Below, one piece after another: positions 46,809 to 58,361 of a stretch of 64,000 nt of DNA (position 1 is its first letter; every line of letters starts with the position of its first letter). The stretch comes from Costus lasius. Its lineage: Eukaryota > Streptophyta > Magnoliopsida > Zingiberales > Costaceae. The position numbers were made by a program, and so were the translations under genes. Below the pieces are notes generated by a model that saw only the letters and a list, made by a program, of their open reading frames with translations, did not search any database and was not told the origin of the DNA. The DNA lies in contig CM050450.1 of the NCBI GenBank assembly GCA_027563935.2, forward strand, positions 91,448,439 through 91,512,438. Direction: 5' to 3'.

Positions 46809-46826
46809 TGGCGCCGTTGCCGGGGA
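46809..46826 (+). promoter_or_regulatory. Primer binding site of element D (tRNA-Asp)
   Basis: TGGCGCCGTTGCCGGGGA matches the complement of the 3' end of plant tRNA-Asp, the primer typical of Athila elements. It lies 5 bp from the LTR end. Confidence 0.88.
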
Positions 46827-46960
46827 CGGCGATAGTCAATATCGATTGTCTTCTTAAGATAGATAGACTAAGCTTTTTTGTTTTTTGTTTATTTTCATTA
46901 CTGATAACAATCTGTTGCTTCTGAATTATTGTGGAACATTTGCTGCTTACCTTTTCTTTT

Positions 46961-47621
46961 ATGCGTCAAGGTCTTAGATCAGGTGGAATCAACGACCTAT
47001 ACGACCAAATCGACGAAATCAAATGGACGCTCCACCGACGAAGGAGGTTAATAGAGCAAAGAAACAAAGAGCAATCCAGTAGGACAGAGGTGATTCCTTT
47101 AGATCTTCCGATGGAGCCAGAACCAGAGCCGGTACCCTTGAACTTACGAGCTCCAAATGATGACCGAATCTTAAGGGATTTTGCTTCCCCGAATGTGCAA
47201 GGACTGCAATCCGGAATTGTACGACCTCCAGTGGATGCTAACAATTTTGAGATCAAGCCGTCCTTACTAAGCATGATCCAGCAACATCAATTTGGAGGCG
47301 CACACGTTGAGGATCCTCAACAACATCTGTCCTTATTTCTTGAGTTCTGTGACACATTGAAGATCAACGGAGTTTCCTCAGATGCTATACGATTGAAGCT
47401 TTTCCCATTTTCATTGCGTGATAGAGCACGTGGCTAGCTACAGTCTTTGCATCCAGTATCGATTAACTCATGGGATCAGCTATCCCAAGCCTTTCTGTCT
47501 AAATACTTTCCACCGTCTAAAACTGTTCAACTGCGAAACCAGATCACCGGTTTCACGCAAAGAGACGGAGAATCTTTATATGAAGCGTTGGAGAGATTCA
47601 AGGATCTTCAGCGTCTCTGCC
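46961..47621 (+). pseudogene. Gag of element D, N-terminal part
   Basis: ATG at 46961 (MRQGLRSGG; element C's gag starts MRRNLRSGP). Contains the gag core (NNFEIKPSLLSMIQQHQFGG, FCDTLKINGV, KLFPFSLRDRA), TAG at 47435-47437 where related proteins have tryptophan, then LSKYFPPSKTVQLRNQI and FTQRDGESLYEALERFKDLQ in the same frame until solo LTR H interrupts at 47622. Confidence 0.88.
47617..47621. repeat. Target-site duplication of solo LTR H (CTGCC)
   Basis: CTGCC at 47617-47621 recurs at 49846-49850, and D's gag reading frame resumes after it. Confidence 0.92.
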
Positions 47622-49845
47622 TGTTAGGGAATACCGAGTGTAATTTAAAATTTTGCAGTCCCAGGATGCAGCGGAATAATCATTACACCCGAAACATATT
47701 CCGGCCCCAAGGATCTATGCGAGAGAGAAGACACAAGGATGTGTTAGAGATGTACCTCTTTTGCTTGTCTAGTTGCCGAAGCCATGTTGAAGGCGCCGAA
47801 GTGTTCGCCCTCTACAAGTATCCACACGTCGACTCCTTGATCGTTGCTCCCTTCCATGCTTGGTGCTAGCCTCGGGAAGAGAATCAAACCTTAGGGTTCC
47901 TTCACTTCTCTTGCGCCACCTCCAAGGATCATGCGCCAAGTGCAAGGACGATGCCGCCAACTCCTTATCCTCTTCACTCCAAGAGAAGAGGGAGAAGAAG
48001 AGTTTCGGCCCTTAGGAAGAGTAAGAGGAAGTGGCGCCACCAAGTCCTTCTCCAAGTCACGCCAAGAGGAGAGGAAGGAGAAGACTTGCGGCCACTAGTA
48101 GGAAGAAGGGTTGCGCCACCTTGATGTTGTCGCCCTTTGCCCTTGCTCTCGCCCCTCTATGTGTGTTCACGTCCCCAAGCATTCGAACCATTGAGAGGGG
48201 GCAGCTAGGGTCCCTTTTATAAGCCAAGAGGCGGTTTAGGGAGGGCCAAGATCATGCCAAGTGGGCGGCTAGGATGAGAGGGGTTTGTGGTAAGCAAAGT
48301 CCCCAAGACTTTGCCATAAACCTCATTCAACCTATCCTTATTTGCCTAATAGCCATATCAGCCCAAGACATGCCGTAGAGGCATTCTTTCCATCCAAGGA
48401 GAAGGGCTAGGCACAACATGCAAGAGTCATTCGGCTAAGGAAGGGTTTGAGGGGAATTAGGGTTTGGAGGTAAGGTAAGTCTCCAAGATCTTACCATAAA
48501 CCTTACCCTACTATCCATATGCGCCCAAGCTCTTTCCAAAAGAGCCATCAAGCCATATCAGCCCCAACACTTGCCATAGAGGCAAGATACCATCAGAGGA
48601 TGAAGGGGGAGGCACCACTTCCTTCCAAAGGAAGGAATTTATGCCACCCACACTCCATTATGCCCCTAGGCACCAATGGGGTTGGGTTTCTCCCCATTAT
48701 ACCCTTTTGAGCCAATTCCCTCTTCATGACAACTTATTATTGGGCCTCATTGGATAATGAGCTAGCCCAAACTTCATGGCATGGGTTGATTAAGCCATTG
48801 GATCCAATCCAATGCAACTCTAATCCAAATGTGACCAATCTAGGTCAATTTCGGGTCAACCTGCCAAAATTGAAGTTTGGCTCTAATATCTTTCTTCCAA
48901 CTCATCAGGCCTATTGGCGCTGATGAAATCTTCCAAATTGATCCAAGTTATCCAATAACTTGATCATAAGGCTTCTGATTAAAGCAACGTCAAGAGTCTA
49001 TTGCGTGTGACCCCGTAGGATCCATATGACGATGGCAATGATGTAAACATCATAAGTAGTGAGGGGTATCTAGCAACACATCACTACTACCCATGTCATA
49101 GGACATAAGTCATTATGGTAACAACTCCTAACAAGCAACGAGGATTCCCATTGCATTATGGATCCCTTTGCCTAAACTGATATCCTTCCATTGGATTAGT
49201 CTCAAGTTTATAAATCCAATGCATTGGTCATGACTCAACAAGTGTGGCCACACATTCCTGTCATGCACCAATAAGGTGGGGCGCCCCCGAGTGGATATCA
49301 TGCTTCCAATAAGGAAGGGACAAATCCTACTATTGGTCATCCATGTCTCTACATGACTTATGACATGCCCAATGTCAGTCGTTTTGGTCTCTCAATTACA
49401 GAGAGACGTAAGACTGTATCAAAGCATACCCATCATCAAATCTAGACATGAATACCTCAAGTCTAAGGATCAATGCAAACCTCTTGCATGTGAGATTGAC
49501 TTGTTGACTAGACAAGCCAATCCTCACGGTGGATCACTCCAGTGCATCCAATGCACCTGTATGCCTACGTTACTGTGCCCCGCACTTAACCAGCCCATAC
49601 ACTAGTCTCACATGTACCAAAGCTGTCCCATATCTGCTAAGGTACCTTGATTGGGGATAGCTTATGAGAATGGATCCAATCCAAATTCCTGGGACATTAT
49701 TTATGCAACTCAATACATCAACACAGGTAGAGAAGTCTGCATAATAACGACCATGCCTTTAAAGAGAATAATAATTCTATCAAAGTACATTTAAACAATG
49801 CCCGATTATGTCCAAACATTGCTTTGCAGGGCATAAACACCAACA
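47622..49845 (-). repeat. Solo LTR H (2224 bp), copia family related to A's LTR
   Basis: TGTTAGGGAATACC...CATAAACACCAACA flanked by CTGCC repeats with no internal sequence, the signature of LTR-LTR recombination. Homologous to the A LTR (18544-~19917), for example the shared ATGGGGTTGGG and TCCCCATTATA blocks. Orientation is the same as A. It contains an internal duplication: a block ending CCATATCAGCCC...TGCC...GAGGCA occurs near 48290-48420 and again near 48480-48615. TATA candidate at 48215-48221. Predicted ORFs inside are not supported. Confidence 0.92.
48215..48221 (-). promoter_or_regulatory. Candidate TATA box in solo LTR H
   Basis: Minus strand CTTATAAAAGG, a strong TATA match at the position aligned with the A LTR's TATATAT. 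If active, this solo LTR would promote toward lower coordinates, antisense to element D gag. Confidence 0.6.
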
Positions 49846-51516
49846 CTGCCCACATCACGGCTTAGAACCATGGGTAATAGTACATACCTTCTACCGTGGT
49901 CTTAATTATAACACTCGTCTTACTATAGATGCAGCAGTGGGAGGCGCGATAATGAATAAGCGTGTAGAAGAGGCGATGAACCTTTTAGAGGCATGGCGTT
50001 AAACTACAATCAGTGGTCTACAGGAGAACGAGGTACTACATCTTCTAAAACCCTAGCGCCCGGTAAGTATGCGCTAGACTCAATGAGCTCACTAGAAGCG
50101 AAAGTTGATTCTCTAGCACGTAAACTTGAAATTTGTGGGGTTGCCGGACATAGTTTTGCTGAATGCCAGTTGGGGATTGCCCAAACCTCTGAACCTAACC
50201 GAGAGAATATCAATGCCATAGGGAACCTTAACCCTAATCCTAGACCCCAATTGGACCCATTCTCAAGTACCTATAATCCGGGGTGGAGGAACCACCCGAA
50301 TTTTTCATATAGAAATAATCCAAACCCAGTTCCTCAACAGACGTATAGACAACCCCCCTGATTTCAACCCCAACCTCGACCTTACACACAGCAGCAACCA
50401 CAACAGCCACAGAAAACTCAACTAGAAGCAATCATGTAGACTTTCATTTCTTCTCAGACGAAGACAAATGAAACAGTCAATGATATGATGAGACACCTCA
50501 GTACAAGACTTGAAGCCATGGAAAACCATAACAAACAAATAGACACCCAGTTAGCAAACTTAGCCACTTCCATAGCTAGAGCTCCAGGAAAGTTACCCTC
50601 CCTACCTGAACCAAACCCGAAGGAGCACATCAATGCTATTACCACTCGAAGTGGTAAACAACTAGAGGAGCCTAGGGTGCCTAATTCTGAAGTTGAAGAT
50701 GAGACTACCTCCCAATCTGAATCTGTCAAAAAGGGAGAAGAAAAAGAACCTGAAGTGAAAGAACCAACTTATATCCCTCCACCTTCCTACAAGCCACCTG
50801 TCCCATTTCCCCAAAGATTGGCTAAGGCAAAGTTGGATAAGAAGTTTGGAAAGTTTTTGGATATTCTGAATAAACTGTATATTAATATCCCGTTTACTAA
50901 AGTAATTTTGCAGATGCCCACGTATGCTAAGTTTCTAAAGGACATCCTTTCGAATAGGCGAAAGCTAGAAGAACCGGGGACCGTTGCACTCACTGAGGAG
51001 TGCAGCGCAATAATCCAGAACAAGCTTCCGCAAAAGATGAAAGATCCGGGCAGCTTCTCGATCCCTTGCCAAATAGGGAATATCTCTTTTGATCATGCAC
51101 TATGCGACTTGGGAGCAAGCGTAAGTCTTATGCCTTCTTCCCTTTTCAAGCGACTTGACATTGGCGACGTGAAAGCGACGCCGATTTCCTTGCAACTAGC
51201 TGACCGCTCGGTGTGGAAACCTATGGGAATTCTAGAAGATGTCCCAATCAAAGTCGGTGACTTTTTCATCCCAGTAGACTTCGTTGTTCTTGAAATGGAA
51301 GAGGATGTTAAGTTGCCAATAATTCTGGGACGACCGTTCCTTGCAATAGCCGGAGCGGTCATTGATGTGAAAAAGGGAAAACTAGCGTTGAATATCGGTA
51401 ATGACGCTATTGAGTTTGATTTGTCTTCGAGTCTGAAAAAGCCTTTTGTTGCAGGTTCTTGTTGCAGTGTGGATGTTATAGATGATGTGGTAGAAGAAGT
51501 TGCGCACCAGCATTGA
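49846..51516 (+). pseudogene. Gag C-terminus and protease of element D
   Basis: Resumes gag after H (HHGLEPWVIVHTFYRGL, TRLTIDAAVGGA). A 1-base frameshift lies near 49990. The next frame, from 49993, has a knuckle that reads LEICGVAGHSFAEC, so its first cysteine is missing. TGA at 50359-50361 and TAG at 50437-50439 follow; then 50485-51516 is open, with ITTRSGKQLEEP, the KLDKKFGKFLDIL region and an aspartic protease (CDLGASVSLMP, then IILGRPFLA). It ends in a frameshift near 51500. Same arrangement as element C. Confidence 0.9.
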
Positions 51517-54500
51517 CCCGCTAGAGGTCACTCTTTTGGAAAGCCCACATACCGAAGATAATGAGGAAGCTATAATGTATGCACAATTGATGGATACAAC
51601 TGGTACATTTCATCCGACCAAGGTGAATTCTGAAGAACTCCTTGATAAGATACCAGTTGAGAGTAAGGAAAAGATCATTGAATAGAAATCACTTCCTGAG
51701 AATCTTAGGTATGAATTCCTTGGTGCAAATTCAACTTTACCTGTTATAGTGAATGCTAACTTGTCTGAAGAGCAGATTGAACTTTTACTTGCTCAACTGA
51801 GACTCCACAGGAAAGTCATAGGCTATTCGTTGGATGATATTCAAGGACTAAGCCCATCTGTGTGTATGCACAGAATACTTTGGAAGAGGGGAGTAAGCCC
51901 TCAGTGGAGTTTCAGCGAAGGTTGAACCCGAGTATAAAAGAAGTTGTTAAAAAAGAAATTCTCAAGCTTCTCGATGCGGGAGTCATTTACCCCATCTCTA
52001 ACAGTCAATGGGTTAGTCCCATTCATGTAGTTCGAAAGAAAGGAGGGGTCACTGTAGTTAAGAACGATCAAAATGAGCTCATTTCGGTACGCGCCGTAAG
52101 TGGATGGAGAATGTGTATCGATTACCGGAAATTGAACAAAGCAACGTGGAAGGACCATTTTCCTTTGCCCTTCATCGACCAGATGCTTGAGCACCTGGCT
52201 CACAATTCTTATTTCTGTTTTCTTGACGGTTTTTATGGTTTTTTGCAGATACCTATTCACCCGGAAGATCAAGAGAAGACCACATTTACCTGTCCATACG
52301 GCACTTTTGCATACCGACGGATGCCATTCGGATTGTGCAACGCTCCAGCTACATTCCAGCGTTGCATGATGGCGATTTTCTCCGATTATAACGAGGACTT
52401 TATGGACATTTTCATGGATGACTTTTCTGTTTATGGTCATCCTTTTGAAAAATGTTTATCTAACTTGGTGAAAGTTTTACAGCGTTGCGAGGAAGTGAAC
52501 CTCGTCCTCAACTGGGAAAAGTGCCATTTTATGACACAAGAGGGCATTGTACTAGGACACCTGATTTCTGAACGTGGGATCGAAGTCGATCAAGCGAAGG
52601 TCCAAGTTATTGAGAAGATGAAGCCACCCAACTCAGTAAAAGGAATCCGCAGCTTCCTTGGGCATGCGGGTTTCTACAGAAGATTTATCAAAGACTTCTC
52701 GAAAATTGCCCGACCACTCATGAACTTGCTTTCAAAAGATTCTGAATTCTGCTTTGATAATGATTGTTTATTAGCATTTGAAAAAATAAAGTTGGCTCTA
52801 ATTTCTGCTCCTGTTATGCAGCCTCCATACTGGAATCTTCCTTTCGAATTAATGTGTGATGCAAGCGACTTCGCTGTGGGAGCTGTACTGGGACAAAGAA
52901 AGGACAACAAGCTCCATGCCATCTACTATGTGAGTCGCACTTTGGACGAGGCACAGATTAATTATGCTACTACGGAGAAGGAGCTGCATGCCATCATCTT
53001 CGCTTTTGATAAGTTTCGGTCTTATTTGATTAATTCTAAAATAATCATTTTTACTGACCATGCAGCGATTAAATATCTAATGAGCAAGAAAGATGCGAAA
53101 CCGAGACTTATTCGATGGATCCTTCTCCTACAAGAGTTTGGCCTGGAGATTCAGGATAAGAAAGGGGCAGAAAACTTGGTGGCAGATCACCTATCCCGAT
53201 TGATTCATGAGAAAGAAGAACAGACCGGAGATGATCTTGAGATCAATGATACTTTTCCTGAAGAGCAAGTGCTCACAATTATGGCGCAAGCTACGCCATG
53301 GTACGCGGACTTTGTAAATTTTTTGGCTACTGATATCCTTCCACATGATTTGACATTTCAGATGAAAAAGAAATTCTTATCTGATGTACGACACTACTAT
53401 TGGGACGATCCCTACCTCTACCGAAGATGTGCTGACGGGCTTTTTAGAAGATGCATTCCAGATTCAGAAATCTCCAATGTACTTTTGCAATGTCATTCTT
53501 CACCCTATGGTGGACATGTTAGCACTGAAAAGACAACATTCAAAGTTCTATAGTCAGGACAATATTGGGCCACCATTTTCAGAGATGCTCAAAATTTTAT
53601 TCAGAGATGTGATAGTTGCCAAAGGAGTGGCAACATTTCTAAATGAGACGAACTCCCCCTCAACTACATTTTGGAAGTTGAAATATTCGATGTCTGGGGT
53701 ATAGACTTTATGGGGCCATTTCCAACGTCGTGCGGCAACAAGTATATTCTAGTAGCTGTGGATTATGTCTCGAAATGGGTTGAAGCTGCTGCTGCTGCAA
53801 CTTGTGATTCTCGAGTGGTATCAAGGATGCTAAAGAAGACAATATTTCCACGATTTGGGATCCCGAGGGTATTGATAAGCGACGGGGGATCCCACTTTAT
53901 TGAACAAAAGTTTGAGGCTTTATTGAGAAAGTATGGGGTGATGCATAAGGTTGCAACACCATATCACCCCCAAACTAGCGGGCAAGTCGAAGTCACAAAC
54001 CTTGAGATTAAACGTATCCTTGAAAAGACAGTTTCTACACCAAGAAAGGATTGGGTCCACAAATTGGACGACGCTTTATGGGCCTATCGGACGGCATTTA
54101 AGACTCCATTGGGAATGTCACCATTTCAGCTTATCTATGGCAAATCTTGCCATCTGCCAGTGGAGATTGAGCATAGAGCATATTGGGCTATTAAATTGCT
54201 GAACTATGATTTGAAATCTGCAGAAGAGAGGAGAAAATTCCAGCCGAATGAGTTAGATGAAGTGAGAATGTTTGCTTATGAGAACTCCAAATTGTACAAG
54301 GAAAGGACAAAATTTTGGCATGACCGGCGTATTAGGAAGAAAGAATTTAAAGAAGGAGACCAGGTTCTTCTATTCAATTCACGTCTCAAGCTCTTCTCTG
54401 GAAAGCTAAGGACACGTTGGTCAGGACCCTTTGTAATTCAAAAGGTTTATCCTCATGGAGCTATTGTGATATTGAGCGAACGTTCTGGGAGTTTCACTGT

Positions 54501-54591
54501 AAATGGACAAAGGCTGAAGATTTACTATGAATCTGAACCGGTTGAAAAGGGGAGTACTCAAACTCTTCTAGAACCTCCATCCTCTACTTGA
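51517..54591 (+). pseudogene. Pol of element D (RT, RNase H, integrase)
   Basis: Linker from about 51500 with TAG at 51683-51685 and a frameshift near 51878. Then one long frame with RT ([27 protein letters not shown] near 52415), RNase H ([38 protein letters not shown]) and integrase. Integrase is cut by TAG 53551-53553 and TGA 53644-53646, then continues in the same frame with [14 protein letters not shown] and [12 protein letters not shown] to TGA at 54589-54591. A normal Athila-like pol apart from the breaks. The second catalytic Asp lies in SDGG rather than the SDRG seen in C. Confidence 0.92.
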
Positions 54592-54848
54592 TAAACTTAT
54601 TGGTCGAGCTACCGACCTAAAAGTAACACTCCTTGGGAGGCAGCCCAAGTATCTAATGCTTTGTGTGTTTTGTTGTTTATAGCTTTTATCTATCTCCTTG
54701 TGTTTCTTTGTAATATAGTTTACTATGCTTAGTGAGCATTTTTGTTCATTTCTTTGCTTCATTCTGATGAACTTTATCTCATGGTGAATGTAGGAATGAT
54801 ATACAGGAAGCTGGGAGCTGAAAAACTCTATTTCTGGGATATTTGGAC
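54592..54848 (+). other. D sequence between pol and the palindrome array
   Basis: T-rich, non-coding. GGGAGGCAGCCCAAG at 54635 matches, in reverse complement, the bases just before C's array (CTTGGGTTGCCTC near 21625), a shared block after integrase in both elements. Confidence 0.5.
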
Positions 54849-55273
54849 AAATACGGGCTGGCCGTGAAATGTAATACGGCCGTATTTTGGAATTTCAGCA
54901 TATGGGAGTTTTCCACTGAAAAAAACACAGCCGCGCCTGTGAAGTGATTTCTGGCCGTTCTTTGCAAACTTCATTTTTCCCGAGAAAAATACGATCTGGG
55001 CCATATTACACTATATGGGCGTATTTTGAGTGATTGTTTTCCCGAGGATTACACAACCGCACCTGTACTTCATTATATGGGCGTATTCTTCTGAACACAT
55101 TTTTCCTGAGAAAAATATGGCTGGTGCCGTATAATGGTATACGCCCGTATCTTCAAAGTCCCGAGGATTTCACAACTGCAGCTGTATTTTCTTTCTTAGG
55201 CATTCTTCTTCAACCAAGTTTTCACCGAGAGAAATACGGGCATAGGGGTATTATGATATACGGCTGTAACTTC
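54849..55273. repeat. Spaced-palindrome array between integrase and third ORF of element D
   Basis: About seven units at roughly 63-bp spacing, starting near 54849, 54926, 54987, 55050, 55113, 55167 and 55233. Examples are AAATACGGGCTGGCCGTG then ATACGGCCGTATTTT, and AAATATGGCTGGTGCCGTAT then ATACGCCCGTATC. Units alternate between AAATACGG-type and CACAACCGC-type left halves. Counterpart of 21146-21545 in element C. Confidence 0.75.
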
Positions 55274-55825
55274 ATCACTATTGCTGGTCAAAGCTGGTCA
55301 ACACCCTTTTCTTTAAACACCCCGCCTAGGGTTTTTCATGCCTTCCCCCATGCAATAAACCACACCAGCGACCGCCGCAGCCCCTCTTCCCATTCTTCTC
55401 TATCGCCGATCATTCTCTCCCGCCTTCCAGCGAGTCGCCGGAGTTCCTACTGCCGCTGTCGTCATCAGGAGTTCCTACTCTCTCCAATCTTCCGGCGTGC
55501 GACATCCGCTCTAAGATGACTCTTCCCGTTTAAGAACCCCTACTCTGCGACGCCTCTTCCCTCAGGCAACATTCTGATTTCCTATTGCCTAAATTGTTCT
55601 GGGATTCGTTCTTGTGATTTCTTCTATTTCGATATTGAGAGCATTCGATCTATGTGTTGTTTTCTCCCGAGATTTCTCTAGTATTCTATTTTTGGAACTC
55701 TCTGCAAAAGGGGTTATGCTTTGTTCTCTGTTTAAGGGGGGGGGGCGTATTTGATTTTCTGTCAATCTCTATTTTTGATCCTCTGCTCCGGGACGTTTCT
55801 TCCATCAACATTTTTCGTGATATCA
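55274..55825 (+). other. Region upstream of the D third ORF
   Basis: C/T-rich stretch with CTAGGGTTTTTC (telo-box-like) near 55326, GCGACCGCCGCAGCC near 55369, CTCTCCCGCCTTCC, and a G10 run near 55737. It resembles a plant gene 5' UTR. No splice sites or promoter are proven. Confidence 0.45.
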
Positions 55826-57259
55826 ATGGCACCCAAACGCAAGGTTATGGCGAAGAAGCATACCCCTCATACTGGTAAATCATCACAAAAGGGTCCTTCT
55901 TCCTCTCGTGCAGACCGACCTCCCCAACCTCCTGTCAATGCTATGCCAGCTGCTGCGCCGGATGCTGTGCCATATGGTTTTCCAGTTCATAATGCTGCCC
56001 AGGAATCCACTTGTGGTCTTCTTTTACAATGCCAGATCATCAACACGCGCTATCTTGATACGGAAGCTATGAGTATACTGGGACTTTCTAAAGATGTTCA
56101 ATGGATGTATGAAAATATCGGATGGCAGTAGTTTTTTGGATTACATCATGCCACATATATACCACTGACTTTGGAATTCTTTAGTTCCTTAACTGTCAAA
56201 GTGAGTACAAACGATGATGCAGATAAAGGTCGAGTTGCATTCCGCTTACAGGGGAAGGAATTCTCACTAACTCTCCAGCATATCAACCAAATGTTTGGTT
56301 TTCCAGAGGACAGCACGTGACGGGCACCTCGGGTTTATGATGAAAGTGAATTTTGGAAGATCATTAGTCATGACCACTACTATTCTTCTAAGACCGCTCG
56401 TGCTAGTTCAATTAGTAACCCAGTACTCAGATACGTACATAGGGTGTTGGCACACACCATCTTCGGTAGAGGTGAAAGTGATAGCATGGTACGCTCCACC
56501 GAGGTACTCTTTATCTGGGCAATGCTGCATGGATTTAAGTTGAACTCTACTTACTTTCTGGTCAAGCAACTATATAAGGTCGCACGAGCCCAGAAAGGAA
56601 TGATTGTTATGGGTGGACTCGTTACACACATTGCCTTAGCTTTAGGAGTAGACTCCACTGCTATGCCAAAAGCCAAAGGGCGTAACCGCATTGATTTGGA
56701 CTCTTGTATTTCTATGAAGCTGATAGTGAAAGAGGGTGATGACTATTGTCTAATTTTCAAGGGCAGCGAAATTACTATGCCACTACCTAATCAAAGGCGC
56801 ACCACTATACGTGATAAACAGAATTGGTACTTAGGGCCTGAGGTAGTTGAGGAGATGCCTACTCCGATTTCTACAGCTGCACCAATACCACCACCAGGCA
56901 GATCATTTGGTTTTGGACCCTCCTCTTCCTCCTTTGCTCCAGAAGCGGAGGCAAGATGGAGTTGTATTGTAGAGAAGTTGGACCGCCTACTGACTATCAC
57001 CGATGGTATTGATGACACTTTGGTACATATACGCTCTGATATATCTTACCTCCATGACGAAAATAGCAGAATTAGCGATGAACTCAAACGTCAAGCAAAA
57101 TTTATGAGTTCTTTCTGGGTGTCATTCAGTGATCTCAAGACGAAATTGCAGCCCGGTGATGATGATTCTGATGATATCCGGGGAGACAGCGATGACGATA
57201 CTGAGATGATGCCGATGGAGACGACGATGATGATGGTGATGGCACCTCTTAGTTTTTGA
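55826..57259 (+). pseudogene. Third ORF of element D (Athila ORF in env position)
   Basis: Starts ATG 55826 (MAPKRKVMAKKH, strongly basic). A proline/alanine-rich stretch leads to the conserved core (NTRYLDTEAMSILGLSKDV, then TAG 56129-56131, YIPLTLEFFSSL, FRLQGKEFSLTLQHINQMFG, then TGA 56318-56320, VLAHTIFGRGESDSMVRS, GMIVMGGLVTHIALALGVD). Next come a proline-rich linker, a possible coiled helix with IRSDISYLHDENSRI, and an acidic tail rich in DD and ending MAPLSF. One frame throughout; two nonsense codons. Homologous to the truncated C ORF. No signal peptide or membrane span seen, so it is not an obvious envelope protein; a nucleic-acid-binding or gag-like role is possible but unproven. Confidence 0.85.
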
Positions 57260-58361
57260 GAGTATCACACCCATATTTTCCAAATTTTGTGCAATTCTTC
57301 TTTATAGCATAGAGGACTATGCTAAATTTCAGTCTGGGAGATATGTAGGGTATTTTGTGTATTATGATGGGACATGATGCTTTTGACATGATGCTACGCT
57401 GTAATGAAAATTGATGAAAATTTTTGATTTTGTGATGATGTAATGGTACTCTTATGTTAAGATGGAATGATGGAATGTTATGATACTATTTTGTGATGCT
57501 ATTTTATTGTCTCTGATGATGGGAGATGATGGAATGTTCTTGAAAATTTTTTAAAATTTTTTTTTAAAAAAAAAATTTGCATGATGAATATTCAGGATGT
57601 CATGGTATAAATGAAATTGTTCTATGTTTAACCTTGTCTCCTTGGATGCCAACTATGCTTAAGATAGATAGATTCTTGTAATTAGTTTATTCAATCGATG
57701 AAAGTTGATGGGGAACATGTTCAATTTTATTCAGGCTTTCAAAACTTATGTGATGTTTTTGTTCTTCTGGTTAAGTGGATTGCTTTATCTATCTATGCGA
57801 TTTACCTAATTGCTTGTTGGTATGGAAACTCAATGCATAACCCTTGCCACTTCACTGTACAATTATCATTTGCCCTCCACACTTCAATTTAGGACCATCA
57901 TTCTATGAAAAAAAAACAAAAAGGGGGCAAAAGCCTTTATTAGAAAAGATTCTCTAACAAAAGTTTATAGACACTTATGAAACAAATAAAAAAAAACAAA
58001 ATGAAAACAAAAGGGGTTTCTTTCATCAAGTTCTCTATTACATCAAGCTTTCCACATCAGCATTGAGTTTTTTCATCCCAATTCGTGATCTTGGTAAGCC
58101 TAGATGGGTGGATGAGTTTATTCATAAGATTGGAGTTCATTGCCTTGCATAGGTTGCGAGTCCTTTTTGATCTTGGATTGTGGGACCTTATTGATTTGAC
58201 TTTTGACAATTTGCTAATTATTTTGAATTTTGAATCTTAGCATGGTTACTCTTTCCTTAGAGACAAGTCATAAGCTAAGATCATTTTCTATCATACTTGG
58301 TTTTTCTGTTTTCTGATTTTCATTGTTTGAGGGCAAGCAAGGATTTTAGTCTGGGAGAATT
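57260..58361 (+). other. 3' non-coding region and polypurine tract of element D
   Basis: AT-rich, with a GATG/ATGATG-rich low-complexity stretch (57360-57540) and A/T homopolymers near 57545-57580 and 57905-58010. It ends TTTGAGGGCAAGCAAGG...AGTCTGGGAGAATT (58327-58361), the polypurine-rich motif typical just before Athila/Tat 3' LTRs. No gene seen. Confidence 0.7.

Noticed and set aside
57360..57540. GATG-rich tract as a coding or regulatory repeat
   Set aside because: Simple low-complexity drift in the 3' non-coding region of D, with no fixed unit.
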